A DNA stretch of 64,000 nucleotides from JAWLDA01 sp041686855 (GCA_041686855.1 JAWLDA010000007.1:1-64000); one strand, 5' to 3'. Positions 26,791 through 36,086 are shown, numbered from the stretch's first letter. Made by a program: numbers and translations. The notes: a model not told the origin generated them from the sequence alone.

Positions 26791-28212
26791 TTGAGCCGCC
26801 CCAACATAGTGCTCATCCTCTCCGACCAACACAACCCAGGTGTGCTGCGACACGCCGGTGATCCCGTGGTCCGCACGCCCAATCTTGACGCAATGGCCCG
26901 CCAAGGGATTCGCTTTGACTCTGCGTATTGCGGTGCCCCCCTATGTGTGCCCTCTCGGATGACGTTTTTGGCATCACGCCACGCGTCAAAGATCCAAGTA
27001 TGGAGCAATTCATGTGTCCTGCGATCGGACATACCGACCTTCGCACATGCGCTGGGAGCCGCTGGGTACGAGACGGTGCTCTGCGGTCGAATGCACTTTG
27101 AAGGGCCCGATCAACGCCACGGCTTTGAGCGGCGGATCGTGGGTGATTTCACACGTAATTACCCCGGCGCCCGAGGCGGTACCCGGCACACAGGCCAGAG
27201 TAGGGCCGTGTTATCTAACGCCGGCCCCGGCGCCAGTGCCGTGCAAGCGTACGATGAACGTGTCACAGAGGCCGCTTGCCGCTTCATTGAGGAGCGGAGT
27301 TCCAAGTCTCGTCCTTGGTGCCTCGTCATCGGATACTACTTGCCGCACTGCCCCTTCCTTGCACCCCAAGAGCTCTTTGATGCCTATTATGACCACGTCT
27401 CCATTCCCCCGATTCCCGAGCAATCGCATCCGGCGATTCACGCGTGGCGCACCCGGCGCGGCGTAACGGATGTCTCAGTCGATGAGATTCGCAGGGCGCG
27501 GGCGGCGTATTACGGCATGGTCACGCTCCTCGACCACAACGTGGGACGGGTTCTGGCGGCGGTTGACCGATCGCCTCAAAGCCAAGACACCGTCCGCGTG
27601 TACCTCTCCGACCATGGGGAGATGGCCGGCGAACACGGTATGTGGTGGAAGAGCTGCTTTTACGAGGGCTCTGTGCGGGTGCCGATGATTTGGTCTTGGC
27701 CGGGAAAGATTCCCCAGGGCAAGGCTTGCAAACACGTGGTGAGCCTACTCGACGTCGGGCCCACACTGACCGAGTTGGCCGAGGGTCCGCGCTCTGCTGA
27801 CCTGGATGGGCGTAGCCTCCTCCCCCTGCTCATGTGGGAGAATGGCGGGGAGTCCCCGGCGTGGTCCGACGAGGCGTACTCCGAATTCTCCGGCATGGCC
27901 GGGGCAGATCCACCCGCCCGCATGGTGCGCCGCGGTCCGTGGAAGATGACGGTGTATCATGGATTTCACGAACCGATGCTCTTCAATGTCGAGGAGGACC
28001 CGGATGAGCTGAACGATCGAGCGACGGATCCGACCTGCGCAGACGTGCGTGCCGATCTTTGGTCAAGCATCATGGACGGTTGGGATCCAGAGGAGATCGT
28101 ACAACGGCTCCGGGTACGGCAGCGGGACGATACCATTCTCTCAGCCTGGTACAAGAACGTGCGACCCCCTCAAGATGACCTTTGGCAGTCCACGACGGAT
28201 AAAGGACGTTGA
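26791..28212 (+). CDS. Sulfatase (formylglycine-type)
   Basis: A 473-residue sulfatase of the alkaline phosphatase superfamily. N-terminal metal ligands lie in PNIVLILSDQHNPG. The formylglycine signature is Cys-type, APLCVPSRMTFLASR. Later metal-site motifs are VYLSDHGEMAGEHGMWWKS. The start is TTG at 26791, with GAGGTG upstream. There is no signal peptide, so it probably works in the cytoplasm on an imported sulfated sugar. SBP4 follows by 97 nt on the same strand. It needs a formylglycine-generating enzyme, which is not in this window. Confidence 0.93.
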   Translation: MSRPNIVLILSDQHNPGVLRHAGDPVVRTPNLDAMARQGIRFDSAYCGAPLCVPSRMTFLASRHASKIQVWSNSCVLRSDIPTFAHALGAAGYETVLCGRMHFEGPDQRHGFERRIVGDFTRNYPGARGGTRHTGQSRAVLSNAGPGASAVQAYDERVTEAACRFIEERSSKSRPWCLVIGYYLPHCPFLAPQELFDAYYDHVSIPPIPEQSHPAIHAWRTRRGVTDVSVDEIRRARAAYYGMVTLLDHNVGRVLAAVDRSPQSQDTVRVYLSDHGEMAGEHGMWWKSCFYEGSVRVPMIWSWPGKIPQGKACKHVVSLLDVGPTLTELAEGPRSADLDGRSLLPLLMWENGGESPAWSDEAYSEFSGMAGADPPARMVRRGPWKMTVYHGFHEPMLFNVEEDPDELNDRATDPTCADVRADLWSSIMDGWDPEEIVQRLRVRQRDDTILSAWYKNVRPPQDDLWQSTTDKGR

Positions 28213-28308
28213 AGCGAACAGGTCGTTGAAGCGACCAGCAAATTGAAATCGACGTTTCAGAAGTGCCATTCGTACAAGGCGATTTAAGGGATCGAGGAGG
28301 CATTAACG

Positions 28309-29586
28309 TTGATCAACGAATCGATAGCACGTAAAGCCGCAGTCGTGCTTGTCGTCACCGCGATGGTCCTACTCAGTCTCGTTGGAGCGACAGCGCTGGC
28401 ACAGAGCCCTGTTACCATCGTCCATTTGGCCTGTGGCTGTCACGGCAACGCGTTCAACGACATCTTGAGTGAACTAGCTGAGGAGTTCAATGCCTCTCAG
28501 TCGGATGTGCGCGTAGAGATTGGGAGTGTGGCTGGCAACTACGATGATGCCGTACAAGTGATGGCCGCCGCTGGCAATCCAGGCGACGTCCTCCATCTAC
28601 AAAATCAGAACGGCGCGTCCATGACCGATATTCTTCTGAACATGACGCACCTACTTCAACGAGATGGCATCGACGCCTCGAAGCTCCTGGTGCCGCACGC
28701 AGTCGAGGGATTAAATGTCCGCGGCCATCAGTACAGCCTCCCCATCTTCGCCCAGCCACGAGGGCTCGGATATCGCCCTGATCTCTTTGAGCGCGGCGGA
28801 CTTGAGTCGCCCAGCGTACTCGAAGCAGCGAACAGTTGGGACTGGGCGGCGTTCGCTGAATCGGCAAAGCGACTCACGATTGATCGAAACGGCGACGGTG
28901 AGATTGATCAATGGGGAACAACCCTTTCTCGCAATCGCACCAACATTCAGGCTCGGGTCCGCTCCGCGGGCGTCTCTATGTTCGATCGTATCGATACGCC
29001 CACTCAAGCATCGTTCACGGATCCTCAAGTGATCGAGACGATCCAGTCGTACCTTGACGTGAAACACGTAAACGGCTCAGTCTCTCCAGAAAGCTTTCAA
29101 GCGGGAAACACCGCTATGTTCCCCGGTATTCAACCCGGCCACATCTTAAACTACGCCAACGTGGACTTTGAATGGGACATCGCCGAAATGCCCAGGGGCT
29201 CCGTCACGCGAGCTGTACATACATCATTCAACGGCGTGCAGATCTCCGCCACCGATCCTCGTAAGCAAGAGGCAGCATGGCAATGGGTGAAGTTCCTTGT
29301 CTTTGACCCCGAACCCATCAGGAAGTTCATGGTCGGCACCGGGCGGACTCCTGCATTGATTGAGGCGTTGCCAGATTATCTAAGGTACGTCGAATTCCCC
29401 GAAGGGCGTACTTCGTTTGTGCCAGCCATGAGTTACGCCCAGGCGGACATCATGTCACCCCATATCACCGAGATCAACCGGATTTGGAACCAAGAGTTCC
29501 AGCCGGTATGGGATGGAGAGGCGTCCCTATTCGGCGCAATGACGCGTATTCAAGATATGGTGAATGCACTTTTGTCGCAGCATTAG
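28309..29586 (+). CDS. ABC sugar-type solute-binding protein, family 1 (SBP4)
   Basis: A 425-residue family-1 binding protein starting at TTG behind GAGGAGG. The signal peptide ends VGATALAQ with no lipobox Cys, although the mature N-terminus carries HLACGCHGNAF, two cysteines unusual in this family and possibly a disulfide. Other segments are LAEEFNASQSDVRVEIGS, AAAGNPGDVLHLQNQ, HQYSLPIFAQPRGLGYRPD and AAWQWVKFLVFDPEPIRKF. It directly follows the sulfatase, so a sulfated glycan fragment is the likely ligand. A terminator follows. Confidence 0.92.
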   Translation: MINESIARKAAVVLVVTAMVLLSLVGATALAQSPVTIVHLACGCHGNAFNDILSELAEEFNASQSDVRVEIGSVAGNYDDAVQVMAAAGNPGDVLHLQNQNGASMTDILLNMTHLLQRDGIDASKLLVPHAVEGLNVRGHQYSLPIFAQPRGLGYRPDLFERGGLESPSVLEAANSWDWAAFAESAKRLTIDRNGDGEIDQWGTTLSRNRTNIQARVRSAGVSMFDRIDTPTQASFTDPQVIETIQSYLDVKHVNGSVSPESFQAGNTAMFPGIQPGHILNYANVDFEWDIAEMPRGSVTRAVHTSFNGVQISATDPRKQEAAWQWVKFLVFDPEPIRKFMVGTGRTPALIEALPDYLRYVEFPEGRTSFVPAMSYAQADIMSPHITEINRIWNQEFQPVWDGEASLFGAMTRIQDMVNALLSQH

Positions 29587-29690
29587 CGCCTGTCGCCGAT
29601 TCACTGCCCGAATGTACCTCGTTCATAGTGGCGTGGAATCGAACGACCGGGGCTTCGTGGCGAGTCGGTAAAACTCCAGCCAATGCAGTC

Positions 29691-29724
29691 GAGAGCCCGA
29701 CCTCCTATGGGAAGTCGGGCTCTC
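29691..29724 (+). terminator. Hairpin after SBP4
   Basis: A perfect 11-bp stem, GAGAGCCCGAC/GTCGGGCTCTC, lies about 105 nt past the stop codon. The tail is not T-rich, so termination or 3'-end stabilisation are both possible. Confidence 0.55.
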
Positions 29725-29945
29725 ATGTCGGGCCTAATGCAACAGGGCTCAGAGCGTCGTGTCCATCGAGCCGAATTAAACCACACCTCTCGGTGGACAT
29801 ACACGACCCCGGTATTCTATCCCGACGACTGTTCGCCTGACATACGGCTGACATTCTGCGGCCTTCCCATCAGTTACCGGGAAATGCCCCGCCCGATAGA
29901 CAGTACTGAGTGACCGCGGTCGAAAAAAGTGCCCCGTGCCGTTAA

Positions 29946-29980
29946 CCACAGACCGCACCAGTTCATCGTGCGGTCTGTGG
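29946..29980 (-). terminator. Hairpin after the MocA gene
   Basis: A perfect 13-bp stem, CCACAGACCGCAC/GTGCGGTCTGTGG, lies just past the stop of the leftward oxidoreductase gene. With the hairpin at 29691 it separates two convergent genes. Confidence 0.65.
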
Positions 29981-30006
29981 CGCCTAGTAACATGTAACGC
30001 AGCCCT

Positions 30007-31269
30007 CTAAGCCCCCCACACCTCTTCCGCCGCCCGGATCGCCTCCGCGCTCGGCTCGATTCGCCCCTCAATACTGCTCGGCGGCTGGCCGGGCCGGAAA
30101 TGCTCGGGGAACGGCGACCAGTCGTCGTTCTCATAGGCTTTGCGAGCCTCTTCGCTTCGAAGGTCCGGAATCTCGTACGGGGTCCCATCCTCAAGCGCGG
30201 ACCGCCACCCGAGAATCCCGATCGCGGCCATGGCCACCCCGCGGTACACATCCAGGTACGGCTGCTTCCCCTCGCGGATGGCTTGGGCAAAGTAAAGGTT
30301 GGTCCAGAAGTCCGCCCCGCTATGGCCGACGTTCCGCGCAAGATCCTGGTGCTCCCGAAACTCCGCCTGATACAGCTTCTCGAGGGGCTCATTCCCCGGT
30401 CGGTTCCACGCCTCGTGTACGATACGCACCTTCCCCGGGAGCGCCCTGGGCGTCTCCATCATCCCCTGGGTGCCATGAAACCGGAAGGCGAGGCTATGCT
30501 CAGAGAGGCCGCCCTGAATGAGACGAAAGACTGCGCCGTTCTCCATGCGGCACAGGATGACCGACGCCTTATCCCTCCGGCTCACACCTCGGTCCTCGCC
30601 CGGCGCGTACGGGATAGCCAGGGCGTTCACTTTGGTCGGCATCGTGTCCGTCACGACCATCAGCGGCGCCAGCGCGTGACTACAGTAGTACGTGGCCGGC
30701 ATGTGATTCCGCCAATGGTTGAGGCCGGGCGAGAGCCGCAGGCGCCCGTTGGGATCCATGGGGTGAACGTACTGTCCCTCCGCGTACTGCACCTCGCCGA
30801 TCTCCCCCGCCTGGTAGAGGCGGGTCAACTCCTGCACCGGCGCCGTATACGGGCAGTTCTCCGCCAGCATGTAGATGCGGCCGCTCTTCTCGACCGCTCG
30901 AATGAGCGCCACGCCTTCACCCATCGTGGCACAACTGGCCGTCTCACTCATCACGTGCAGGCCACGTTCCAGCGCCTGAATCGCGAGGGACGCATGCTGG
31001 TGGAAGTAGTTCGCCAAGATGACGGCGTCCATCTCGTGCTCGAGGAACTGTTCATACTCACGATACGCCTTGACGCCGTAGTTGGTGGCGACTTGGTCGA
31101 GATTCTTAGCGAACGCATCGCAGATGGCGACGAGTTTCATTCCCGCCGACGCGGCCAGACGTGTAAATGACTGCCCCCGACCGACGCCGACGACACCGAC
31201 ACGAATCTCCGCTTTGGTATCCCGATTCTTAATTTCACGATTCCTAGAAGAAGGCTGTTGACTCGCCAT
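30007..31269 (-). CDS. Gfo/Idh/MocA-family oxidoreductase
   Basis: A 420-residue oxidoreductase. The Rossmann motif is VGVVGVGRGQSFTRLAAS. The usual EKP motif is replaced by MSETASCATMGEG, so the nicotinamide-site Lys is missing and catalysis may differ. The C-terminal region contains YCSHALAPLMVVTDTM. The gene has GGAGG ahead of its ATG. The first 20 residues (SRNREIKNRDTKAEIR) are repetitive and probably not part of the fold. It diverges from SBP5 across a 227-nt gap containing a long palindrome, so the two may share regulation. Confidence 0.88.
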   Translation of the reverse strand: MASQQPSSRNREIKNRDTKAEIRVGVVGVGRGQSFTRLAASAGMKLVAICDAFAKNLDQVATNYGVKAYREYEQFLEHEMDAVILANYFHQHASLAIQALERGLHVMSETASCATMGEGVALIRAVEKSGRIYMLAENCPYTAPVQELTRLYQAGEIGEVQYAEGQYVHPMDPNGRLRLSPGLNHWRNHMPATYYCSHALAPLMVVTDTMPTKVNALAIPYAPGEDRGVSRRDKASVILCRMENGAVFRLIQGGLSEHSLAFRFHGTQGMMETPRALPGKVRIVHEAWNRPGNEPLEKLYQAEFREHQDLARNVGHSGADFWTNLYFAQAIREGKQPYLDVYRGVAMAAIGILGWRSALEDGTPYEIPDLRSEEARKAYENDDWSPFPEHFRPGQPPSSIEGRIEPSAEAIRAAEEVWGA

Positions 31270-31336
31270 ATCAAGACCTCCAATACCTTGAACGGTAGAT
31301 GATTCCTAATCACATTACCTCTTAGGCATTGCCCAC

Positions 31337-31400
31337 CTTCAAACTCTTCGCAATCTTGCCCCAGTCAAGATTGGGCGAAATCGCCCTGTGAAGTTTGAAG
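31337..31400. promoter_or_regulatory. Nested palindrome between divergent MocA and SBP5 genes
   Basis: Outer arms CTTCAAACT (31337-31345) and AGTTTGAAG (31392-31400) enclose an inner perfect inverted repeat CAATCTTG (31351-31358) and CAAGATTG (31366-31373). It sits centrally in the divergent intergenic region. It could be an operator for a dimeric regulator or a leader hairpin of the SBP5 mRNA. Confidence 0.55.
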
Positions 31401-31496
31401 TCAACGGGTTTATTCCAGCATTTCTTGAAGGAGCTTCCACCCCGCAACGCCAATTCCCAAAGCTAACAAATCAGAGAGGTCAAGGAGGTTTATCAC

Positions 31497-32729
31497 ATGA
31501 CACGCGTTTTCAAGTCACATTCTCATGTGATGTTCGTCACACTGCTCATCGCCGCACTCTTCGCCACCGTCCCCGTCTTTGCCCAGACAGAAATCTCGTA
31601 CCTGGGGCGTGGGGCCGAATCCGAACGTGCCATCTACCAACAACTCATCGAAGACTTCATGGCCGAGAACCCCGACATCAAGGTACGTCTCGACTGGATC
31701 GCCGGCAACGCGCCTGAGATCTACGAGCGCGTCCTGGTCTTGACCGCTGCGGGGACACCTCCGGATGCCTATTGGATTCATACATACAGCATCGGTGATC
31801 TCGCCGCCCAAAACCTCCTGTACTCTCTCAATCCGCTGATCGACCGGGATGACGTCGGCATCGACGACTACTACCCGGCCAGCGTCGAGGAGTTCATCAG
31901 GGACGGGCAAGTCCTCGGTCTGCCGCGGGAGTCCTCCACCGCTGTCTTGTTCTACAACGTCGACCTCTTCAACGAGGGCGGTCTCGAGGCGCCCAATGAG
32001 ACGTGGAACTGGGAGAGCCTCTTGGATGCTTCCAAGAAGCTTACCGTCCCCTCCGATTCCAATCCCCAATACGGGATCGTAGCGCCGACTTCGCACGCCC
32101 ATCACCTGAGCATGGTGTGGCAGAACGGGGGACGATTCCTGAACGAGGATCGGACTCAGAGCGTCCTCGGCAGCCCCGAGAGCGTCGAAGCGACGACGTG
32201 GGTGCATAACCTGATGTACGAGCACCAAGTGGCTGCTGCGCCCGGCACACCGCAACCCAACATGAACCGCGGCGACGTCGCCATGGAGTACAACATCCGG
32301 GCCCGTGCCATCCAACTCAACAACGCCGAGATCAACTGGGGCGCCGCCATCGTTCCCACGGGTAAAGAGCGGTGGAACCGCATCGCCTCAGCCGGTCACG
32401 GCGTCCACGCTCAGACCGAGAACGCAGACGCCGCTTACCGCCTCGTCCGTTACCTCTCCGGTCCGGAAGGCATCGGCGCCCTCGCCTCGAGCGGTATCGT
32501 GGTGCCGCCGCTGCGAAGCGTCGCGGCTGACGTGTTCACCGAGGAGCGTGACCAGGTCTTCTACCAGGCCATGGAGTACGCCCGACCCGAGCCGGTGACG
32601 CCGAGCTACTTCGACGTAATCGGCGAGAAGAACGCCGTCTTCAACGCCATCTGGCGCAACGAAGTGCCGATCCAGTCCGCCCTTACCGAGCTTGATCGTG
32701 TCCTCACGTCGATGATTGACAGCGAATAG
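31497..32729 (+). CDS. ABC sugar-type solute-binding protein, family 1 (SBP5)
   Basis: A 410-residue family-1 binding protein. The signal peptide is VMFVTLLIAALFATVPVFAQ with no lipobox Cys. Typical segments are IEDFMAENPDIKVRLDW, TAAGTPPDAYWIHTY, GQVLGLPRESSTAVLFYNVD and YRLVRYLSGPEGIGALAS. AAGGAGG lies upstream of the ATG. It starts a plus-strand series with a Rieske gene 109 nt downstream and an amidohydrolase after that, mirroring the gene content around SBP3. A hairpin between SBP5 and Rieske may lower downstream expression. No permease is present. Confidence 0.93.
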   Translation: MTRVFKSHSHVMFVTLLIAALFATVPVFAQTEISYLGRGAESERAIYQQLIEDFMAENPDIKVRLDWIAGNAPEIYERVLVLTAAGTPPDAYWIHTYSIGDLAAQNLLYSLNPLIDRDDVGIDDYYPASVEEFIRDGQVLGLPRESSTAVLFYNVDLFNEGGLEAPNETWNWESLLDASKKLTVPSDSNPQYGIVAPTSHAHHLSMVWQNGGRFLNEDRTQSVLGSPESVEATTWVHNLMYEHQVAAAPGTPQPNMNRGDVAMEYNIRARAIQLNNAEINWGAAIVPTGKERWNRIASAGHGVHAQTENADAAYRLVRYLSGPEGIGALASSGIVVPPLRSVAADVFTEERDQVFYQAMEYARPEPVTPSYFDVIGEKNAVFNAIWRNEVPIQSALTELDRVLTSMIDSE

Positions 32730-32780
32730 CGGGAAGTAACGTCGTCCCGTCGAAGTTAAATTCTGTGAACGAATCGAACG

Positions 32781-32810
32781 CCGGCCCACTCGCAGCTTTG
32801 AGTGGGTCGG
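32781..32810 (+). promoter_or_regulatory. Intra-operon hairpin between SBP5 and Rieske
   Basis: Stem CCGgCCCACTC/GAGTGGGtCGG with an 8-nt loop and no T-tail. In transporter operons such hairpins often stabilise the binding-protein mRNA and reduce downstream expression; that role is inferred here. Confidence 0.55.
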
Positions 32811-32838
32811 CCCACGTTACACACGTAACCCGGAGGGA

Positions 32839-33261
32839 GTGTACACGCTGGCTATCCGCCACGTTGTCTGTCACATCGACGAGCTGCCTCCCGGCGCTCG
32901 CAAGATCGTTGAGGTCGGCAGCCGTTCCATCGGCGTCTTTAATATTGAAGGATCCTTTTACGCCCTGCGCAACCAGTGCCCGCACCAGCTCGCCCCCTTG
33001 TGCCAGGGAGCCATCGTCTCCAAAGCGCTCCCCTCGCGTCCCCGCGAGTACGTGTACGAGAAGAGCAAGGAGATCATACGCTGTCCGTGGCACGGCTGGG
33101 AGTTTGACATCAAGACCGGTCAGTCGGTCTTTAACCCCCACCGGTTGCGGGTGAAGTCGTACGAAGTGCGCGTCGAGTCGGAAGACGCGTCCGACGAAGA
33201 CCCGTCCGTTGAGACCTACTCTGTGAGAGTCGAGAAAGAGTTCGTCATCCTCTACGTCTAG
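32839..33261 (+). CDS. Stand-alone Rieske [2Fe-2S] protein
   Basis: A 140-residue soluble Rieske protein starting at GTG behind GGAGGGA. Cluster ligands are in NQCPHQLAPLCQG and IRCPWHGWEFD. The spacing between the two pairs is larger than in the homologue at 22978 because of an insert (SKALPSRPREYVYEKSKE). The C-terminal strand ends EFVILYV after an acidic loop (EDASDEDPSVE). It lies 13 nt before the amidohydrolase gene. No oxygenase or reductase partner is nearby. Confidence 0.93.
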   Translation: MYTLAIRHVVCHIDELPPGARKIVEVGSRSIGVFNIEGSFYALRNQCPHQLAPLCQGAIVSKALPSRPREYVYEKSKEIIRCPWHGWEFDIKTGQSVFNPHRLRVKSYEVRVESEDASDEDPSVETYSVRVEKEFVILYV

Positions 33262-33274
33262 GAGGCGCAAAGCG

Positions 33275-34354
33275 ATGAGCGAGACACCGTCCAACCCAAG
33301 CGGGAAGCAGAAGTTCCCCATCATCGATTGCGACGTACACCAAGCCGTGCCGCTCGGCGAGGTTCGCAAATACATGGCCCCGGGATGGGAACGGGTGAAT
33401 CCCCCCAGCGGAATCAGTTGGCCCAGCGTCGAAGGGCATGCGGGTCTGCGCCGGGACGCCATTCCCCCCGAGGGCGGCTCCCCCGGAAGCAGTCCCAGTT
33501 ACATGGTGGAGCACCTCATCGAGCCGTACAACATGGAGTACGTTATCCTCACCGGCGGCCCCAACATGTTCGCCAACCTGCACCCCAACGCCGGGTTTGC
33601 GGTCGCGTACATGCAGGCCTACAACGACTGGCAGAAGGAGAAATGGCTCTCATTCGACGAGCGCTTCCTGGGCTCGATGGTCGTCGCTCCACAGGACATT
33701 CAGGCTTCGGTGAAGGAGATTGAACGGGTCGGCTCCGATCCCCAGATCGTCCAGATTCTCATGCCGAGCGCCTCGCCCTTGCTCTACGGCAAGCCCTACT
33801 TTTGGCCGTTGTACGAGGCGGCCGCCGCTCATGGACTCCCCGTGGCGATTCACCCAGGGGCCGAAGGCGCCGGCACCTCGGTGACAACCGCTGCTGGCCA
33901 CCCTTCCTACTACATTGAGTGGCACACCATGCTCTGCACCAGCTACATTAACCATGTGGTGAGCCTCATCTGCGAAGGGGTGTTTGAACAGTTCCCCAAC
34001 TTCCGCTACGTCCTCATTGAGGGCGGCATCGGTTGGGCCGCCCCGGTGATGTGGCGCCTCGATAAGAACTGGAAGGCCCTGCGGGCCGAAGTCCCCTGGC
34101 TGAAGCGCCTGCCCAGCGAGACGTTGAAAGAGTGCATCCGCTTCACCACGCAACCCATCGAGGAGCCTGACAACGTCGAGAAACTCCTCGTCCTCTACGA
34201 GGATCTCGACGCCAGGAACACCGTGATGTTCTCTACGGACTACCCTCACTGGGACTTCGATGAGCCCCACGTCGCGCTAAGGGGCCTCCCCGCCGACATG
34301 CAGGAGCGGATCTTTCACCAAAACGCTCGGGACTTGTACTTTGGGGGGAAGTAG
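33275..34354 (+). CDS. Amidohydrolase_2 (ACMSD-like) metal-dependent hydrolase or decarboxylase
   Basis: A 359-residue TIM-barrel enzyme homologous to the one at 23332. Metal-site motifs are IIDCDVHQAVP, GLPVAIHPGAEGAGTSVTTA and MFSTDYPHWDFDEP, with shared blocks such as RYVLIEGGIGWAAPVMWRLD and FTTQPIEEP. AGGAGG precedes the ATG. It closes the SBP5-Rieske-amidohydrolase unit and is followed by a strong terminator. A shared role with the Rieske protein in degrading one compound class is inferred from the repeated pairing. Confidence 0.9.
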   Translation: MSETPSNPSGKQKFPIIDCDVHQAVPLGEVRKYMAPGWERVNPPSGISWPSVEGHAGLRRDAIPPEGGSPGSSPSYMVEHLIEPYNMEYVILTGGPNMFANLHPNAGFAVAYMQAYNDWQKEKWLSFDERFLGSMVVAPQDIQASVKEIERVGSDPQIVQILMPSASPLLYGKPYFWPLYEAAAAHGLPVAIHPGAEGAGTSVTTAAGHPSYYIEWHTMLCTSYINHVVSLICEGVFEQFPNFRYVLIEGGIGWAAPVMWRLDKNWKALRAEVPWLKRLPSETLKECIRFTTQPIEEPDNVEKLLVLYEDLDARNTVMFSTDYPHWDFDEPHVALRGLPADMQERIFHQNARDLYFGGK

Positions 34355-34369
34355 GGCTCGGGGCGAGTA

Positions 34370-34455
34370 GGTTAGTAGCTCCGTGAGAGTAGTTCAGTGG
34401 CTCCAGGAGTAGTTCCGTGAGTAGTTCCTGTAGCTCCACGTGAGTATTTCGAAGT
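34370..34455. repeat. Degenerate short tandem repeat, GTGAGTAGTT type
   Basis: About seven variants of GAGTAGTTC or GTAGCTCC with spacers of 7-10 nt lie directly behind the amidohydrolase stop codon. They contain no gene. Confidence 0.7.
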
Positions 34456-34485
34456 GAGTAGTTTCATTCGCTGACGCAAAACGAG

Positions 34486-34536
34486 AGGCGCCTTCAGGAG
34501 ATTCCGCACATTGCGGTCTCTCTTGGAGGCGCCTTT
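34486..34536 (+). terminator. Terminator of the SBP5-Rieske-amidohydrolase operon
   Basis: A 23-bp imperfect stem from AGGCGCC to GGCGCCT with inner CCGCA/TGCGG, followed by TTT. It is among the strongest terminator-like structures seen in the window. Confidence 0.75.
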
Positions 34537-34647
34537 GACTGGTAAAGAAAACCCACGCCCTCCATCGTCTCCTCCACCAAGCGAATTCAGCAGGAATCGA
34601 ACTGAGTATTCCTAATATTTTATCACAAAGCGTGAGGAGGGTTTCAA

Positions 34648-35964
34648 ATGATCTCCAAGGTCGGTGTCGTAGTCCGAACCGCGCTTCTCGTCACGGTCGT
34701 GTTGGCAACGGTTTCATCTGCTTTCGGGCAGACACCCACTATTCGGTTTGGCCTACGCACACACGTTGAAGGCACCGAAGAGTATGCTGCAGAGCTTATC
34801 CGAGAATTTCATGCGCTTCACCCGGAGATCCAGGTCGAATTTCAACCACTACAAGCAAGCGGTTATGCCGACAATGTGTTCACCCTCATGGCAGCTGGTG
34901 AGGCGCCAGACGTGCTTGAGGTCTGGAGCTCGTTTGCGCTTGAATGGGGCGAAAACGGGGCGCTCCTCGACCTGAGTCCGTACGTGGCTCGCGACATCTC
35001 AGCTGATGATATCCGGGATTTTGCGCCTGCCCTATGGGAGGCCGGCGTACTACAGTCAGGACCGCGAAACGGTACGCGCTACGGTGTTCCACGATACATG
35101 AATGTAAACGTCCTCTGGTACAACATCGACATGCTTGAAGCAGCAGGCCTGGGAGACATCAACGCACTCGATGACCAAGGCGGCTGGGACTTCGAAACCT
35201 TCCTGACCTATGCGACAAGACTGACGCGCCACCATCCGACTGGTACTACTCAGTGGGGAGTCGACATCTTGCGTTGGTTTCCATGGGTACTCGGCTTTGG
35301 CGGCACGGACTTCACGTATGACAGTGAGAGTCCGCAATACGCCCTCGACTCTCCTCGAGCCATTGAAGCCCTGGAATTCCTAAACGAACTCATTTGGAGG
35401 CACGAAGTGATGCCGCCCCGCAACGCCGGGATACAGCGAGGGCGCACTCGATTTTGGGCCGACGGAGAGTACGCGATGCTTGACGAGGGCACCTCCACAG
35501 TGGCCGTGGCAGAAGAAGCGTACATTCAGGGTAAGTTTCGCTGGGACATCGCCCTTGCCCCCGTGCTTCCCGGTGGCGGTCGCCCCCACAGCATGTCAAC
35601 GGACATGTATGGAATTTGGTCGCAGACCGAGCAACCGGAAGCGGCTTGGACGTTTTTGCGCTTCCTGACCTCCAAGCGGGGTGCGGAACTCCAAACAGCG
35701 TTACGTGGGCTCGGTCCCGCCCGCGGGTCGGCCTTGCCGATCTTTCAGCAACTCGATCCTGACCGCCGCATGATCAACCACATGCTGGCCGGACAGCACG
35801 CCCCCCGAGTTTGGGATGTCGGCCGAGTCGCCAATGGAGCGGAAGTCGCCCGCGCCATCAACGGGGCGGTGAACACATCCGTCTTTAACAACGAAGCGCC
35901 GATACAGTCAACGCTTTCTCAACTTAGACCCGTTGTCGAGTCGCTCATTCGGATTCAAGAATGA
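34648..35964 (+). CDS. ABC sugar-type solute-binding protein, family 1 (SBP6)
   Basis: A 438-residue family-1 binding protein. The signal peptide is TALLVTVVLATVSSAFGQ with no lipobox Cys. Typical segments are IREFHALHPEIQVEFQPL, MAAGEAPDVLEVWSS, RNGTRYGVPRYMNVNVLWYN and AAWTFLRFLTSKRGAELQ. GTGAGGAGG lies upstream. It is monocistronic: a terminator precedes it, a hairpin follows it, and no enzyme gene shares its transcript. It is thus the clearest orphan binding protein in the window. Confidence 0.93.
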   Translation: MISKVGVVVRTALLVTVVLATVSSAFGQTPTIRFGLRTHVEGTEEYAAELIREFHALHPEIQVEFQPLQASGYADNVFTLMAAGEAPDVLEVWSSFALEWGENGALLDLSPYVARDISADDIRDFAPALWEAGVLQSGPRNGTRYGVPRYMNVNVLWYNIDMLEAAGLGDINALDDQGGWDFETFLTYATRLTRHHPTGTTQWGVDILRWFPWVLGFGGTDFTYDSESPQYALDSPRAIEALEFLNELIWRHEVMPPRNAGIQRGRTRFWADGEYAMLDEGTSTVAVAEEAYIQGKFRWDIALAPVLPGGGRPHSMSTDMYGIWSQTEQPEAAWTFLRFLTSKRGAELQTALRGLGPARGSALPIFQQLDPDRRMINHMLAGQHAPRVWDVGRVANGAEVARAINGAVNTSVFNNEAPIQSTLSQLRPVVESLIRIQE

Positions 35965-36057
35965 GATTGTAAGCTTCGGGTGCCCCCAAACGTTCGATGA
36001 TCAGGTGCATCCGCAAATCACCGAAGTGATGCGGAGGTACTCCCACAGCGCGCCCCC

Positions 36058-36086
36058 CCCCGACGAACCTCAGCGATTCGTCGGGG
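36058..36086 (+). terminator. Terminator after SBP6
   Basis: A perfect 10-bp stem, CCCCGACGAA/TTCGTCGGGG, lies about 95 nt past the stop and is followed by TGTT. Confidence 0.65.
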
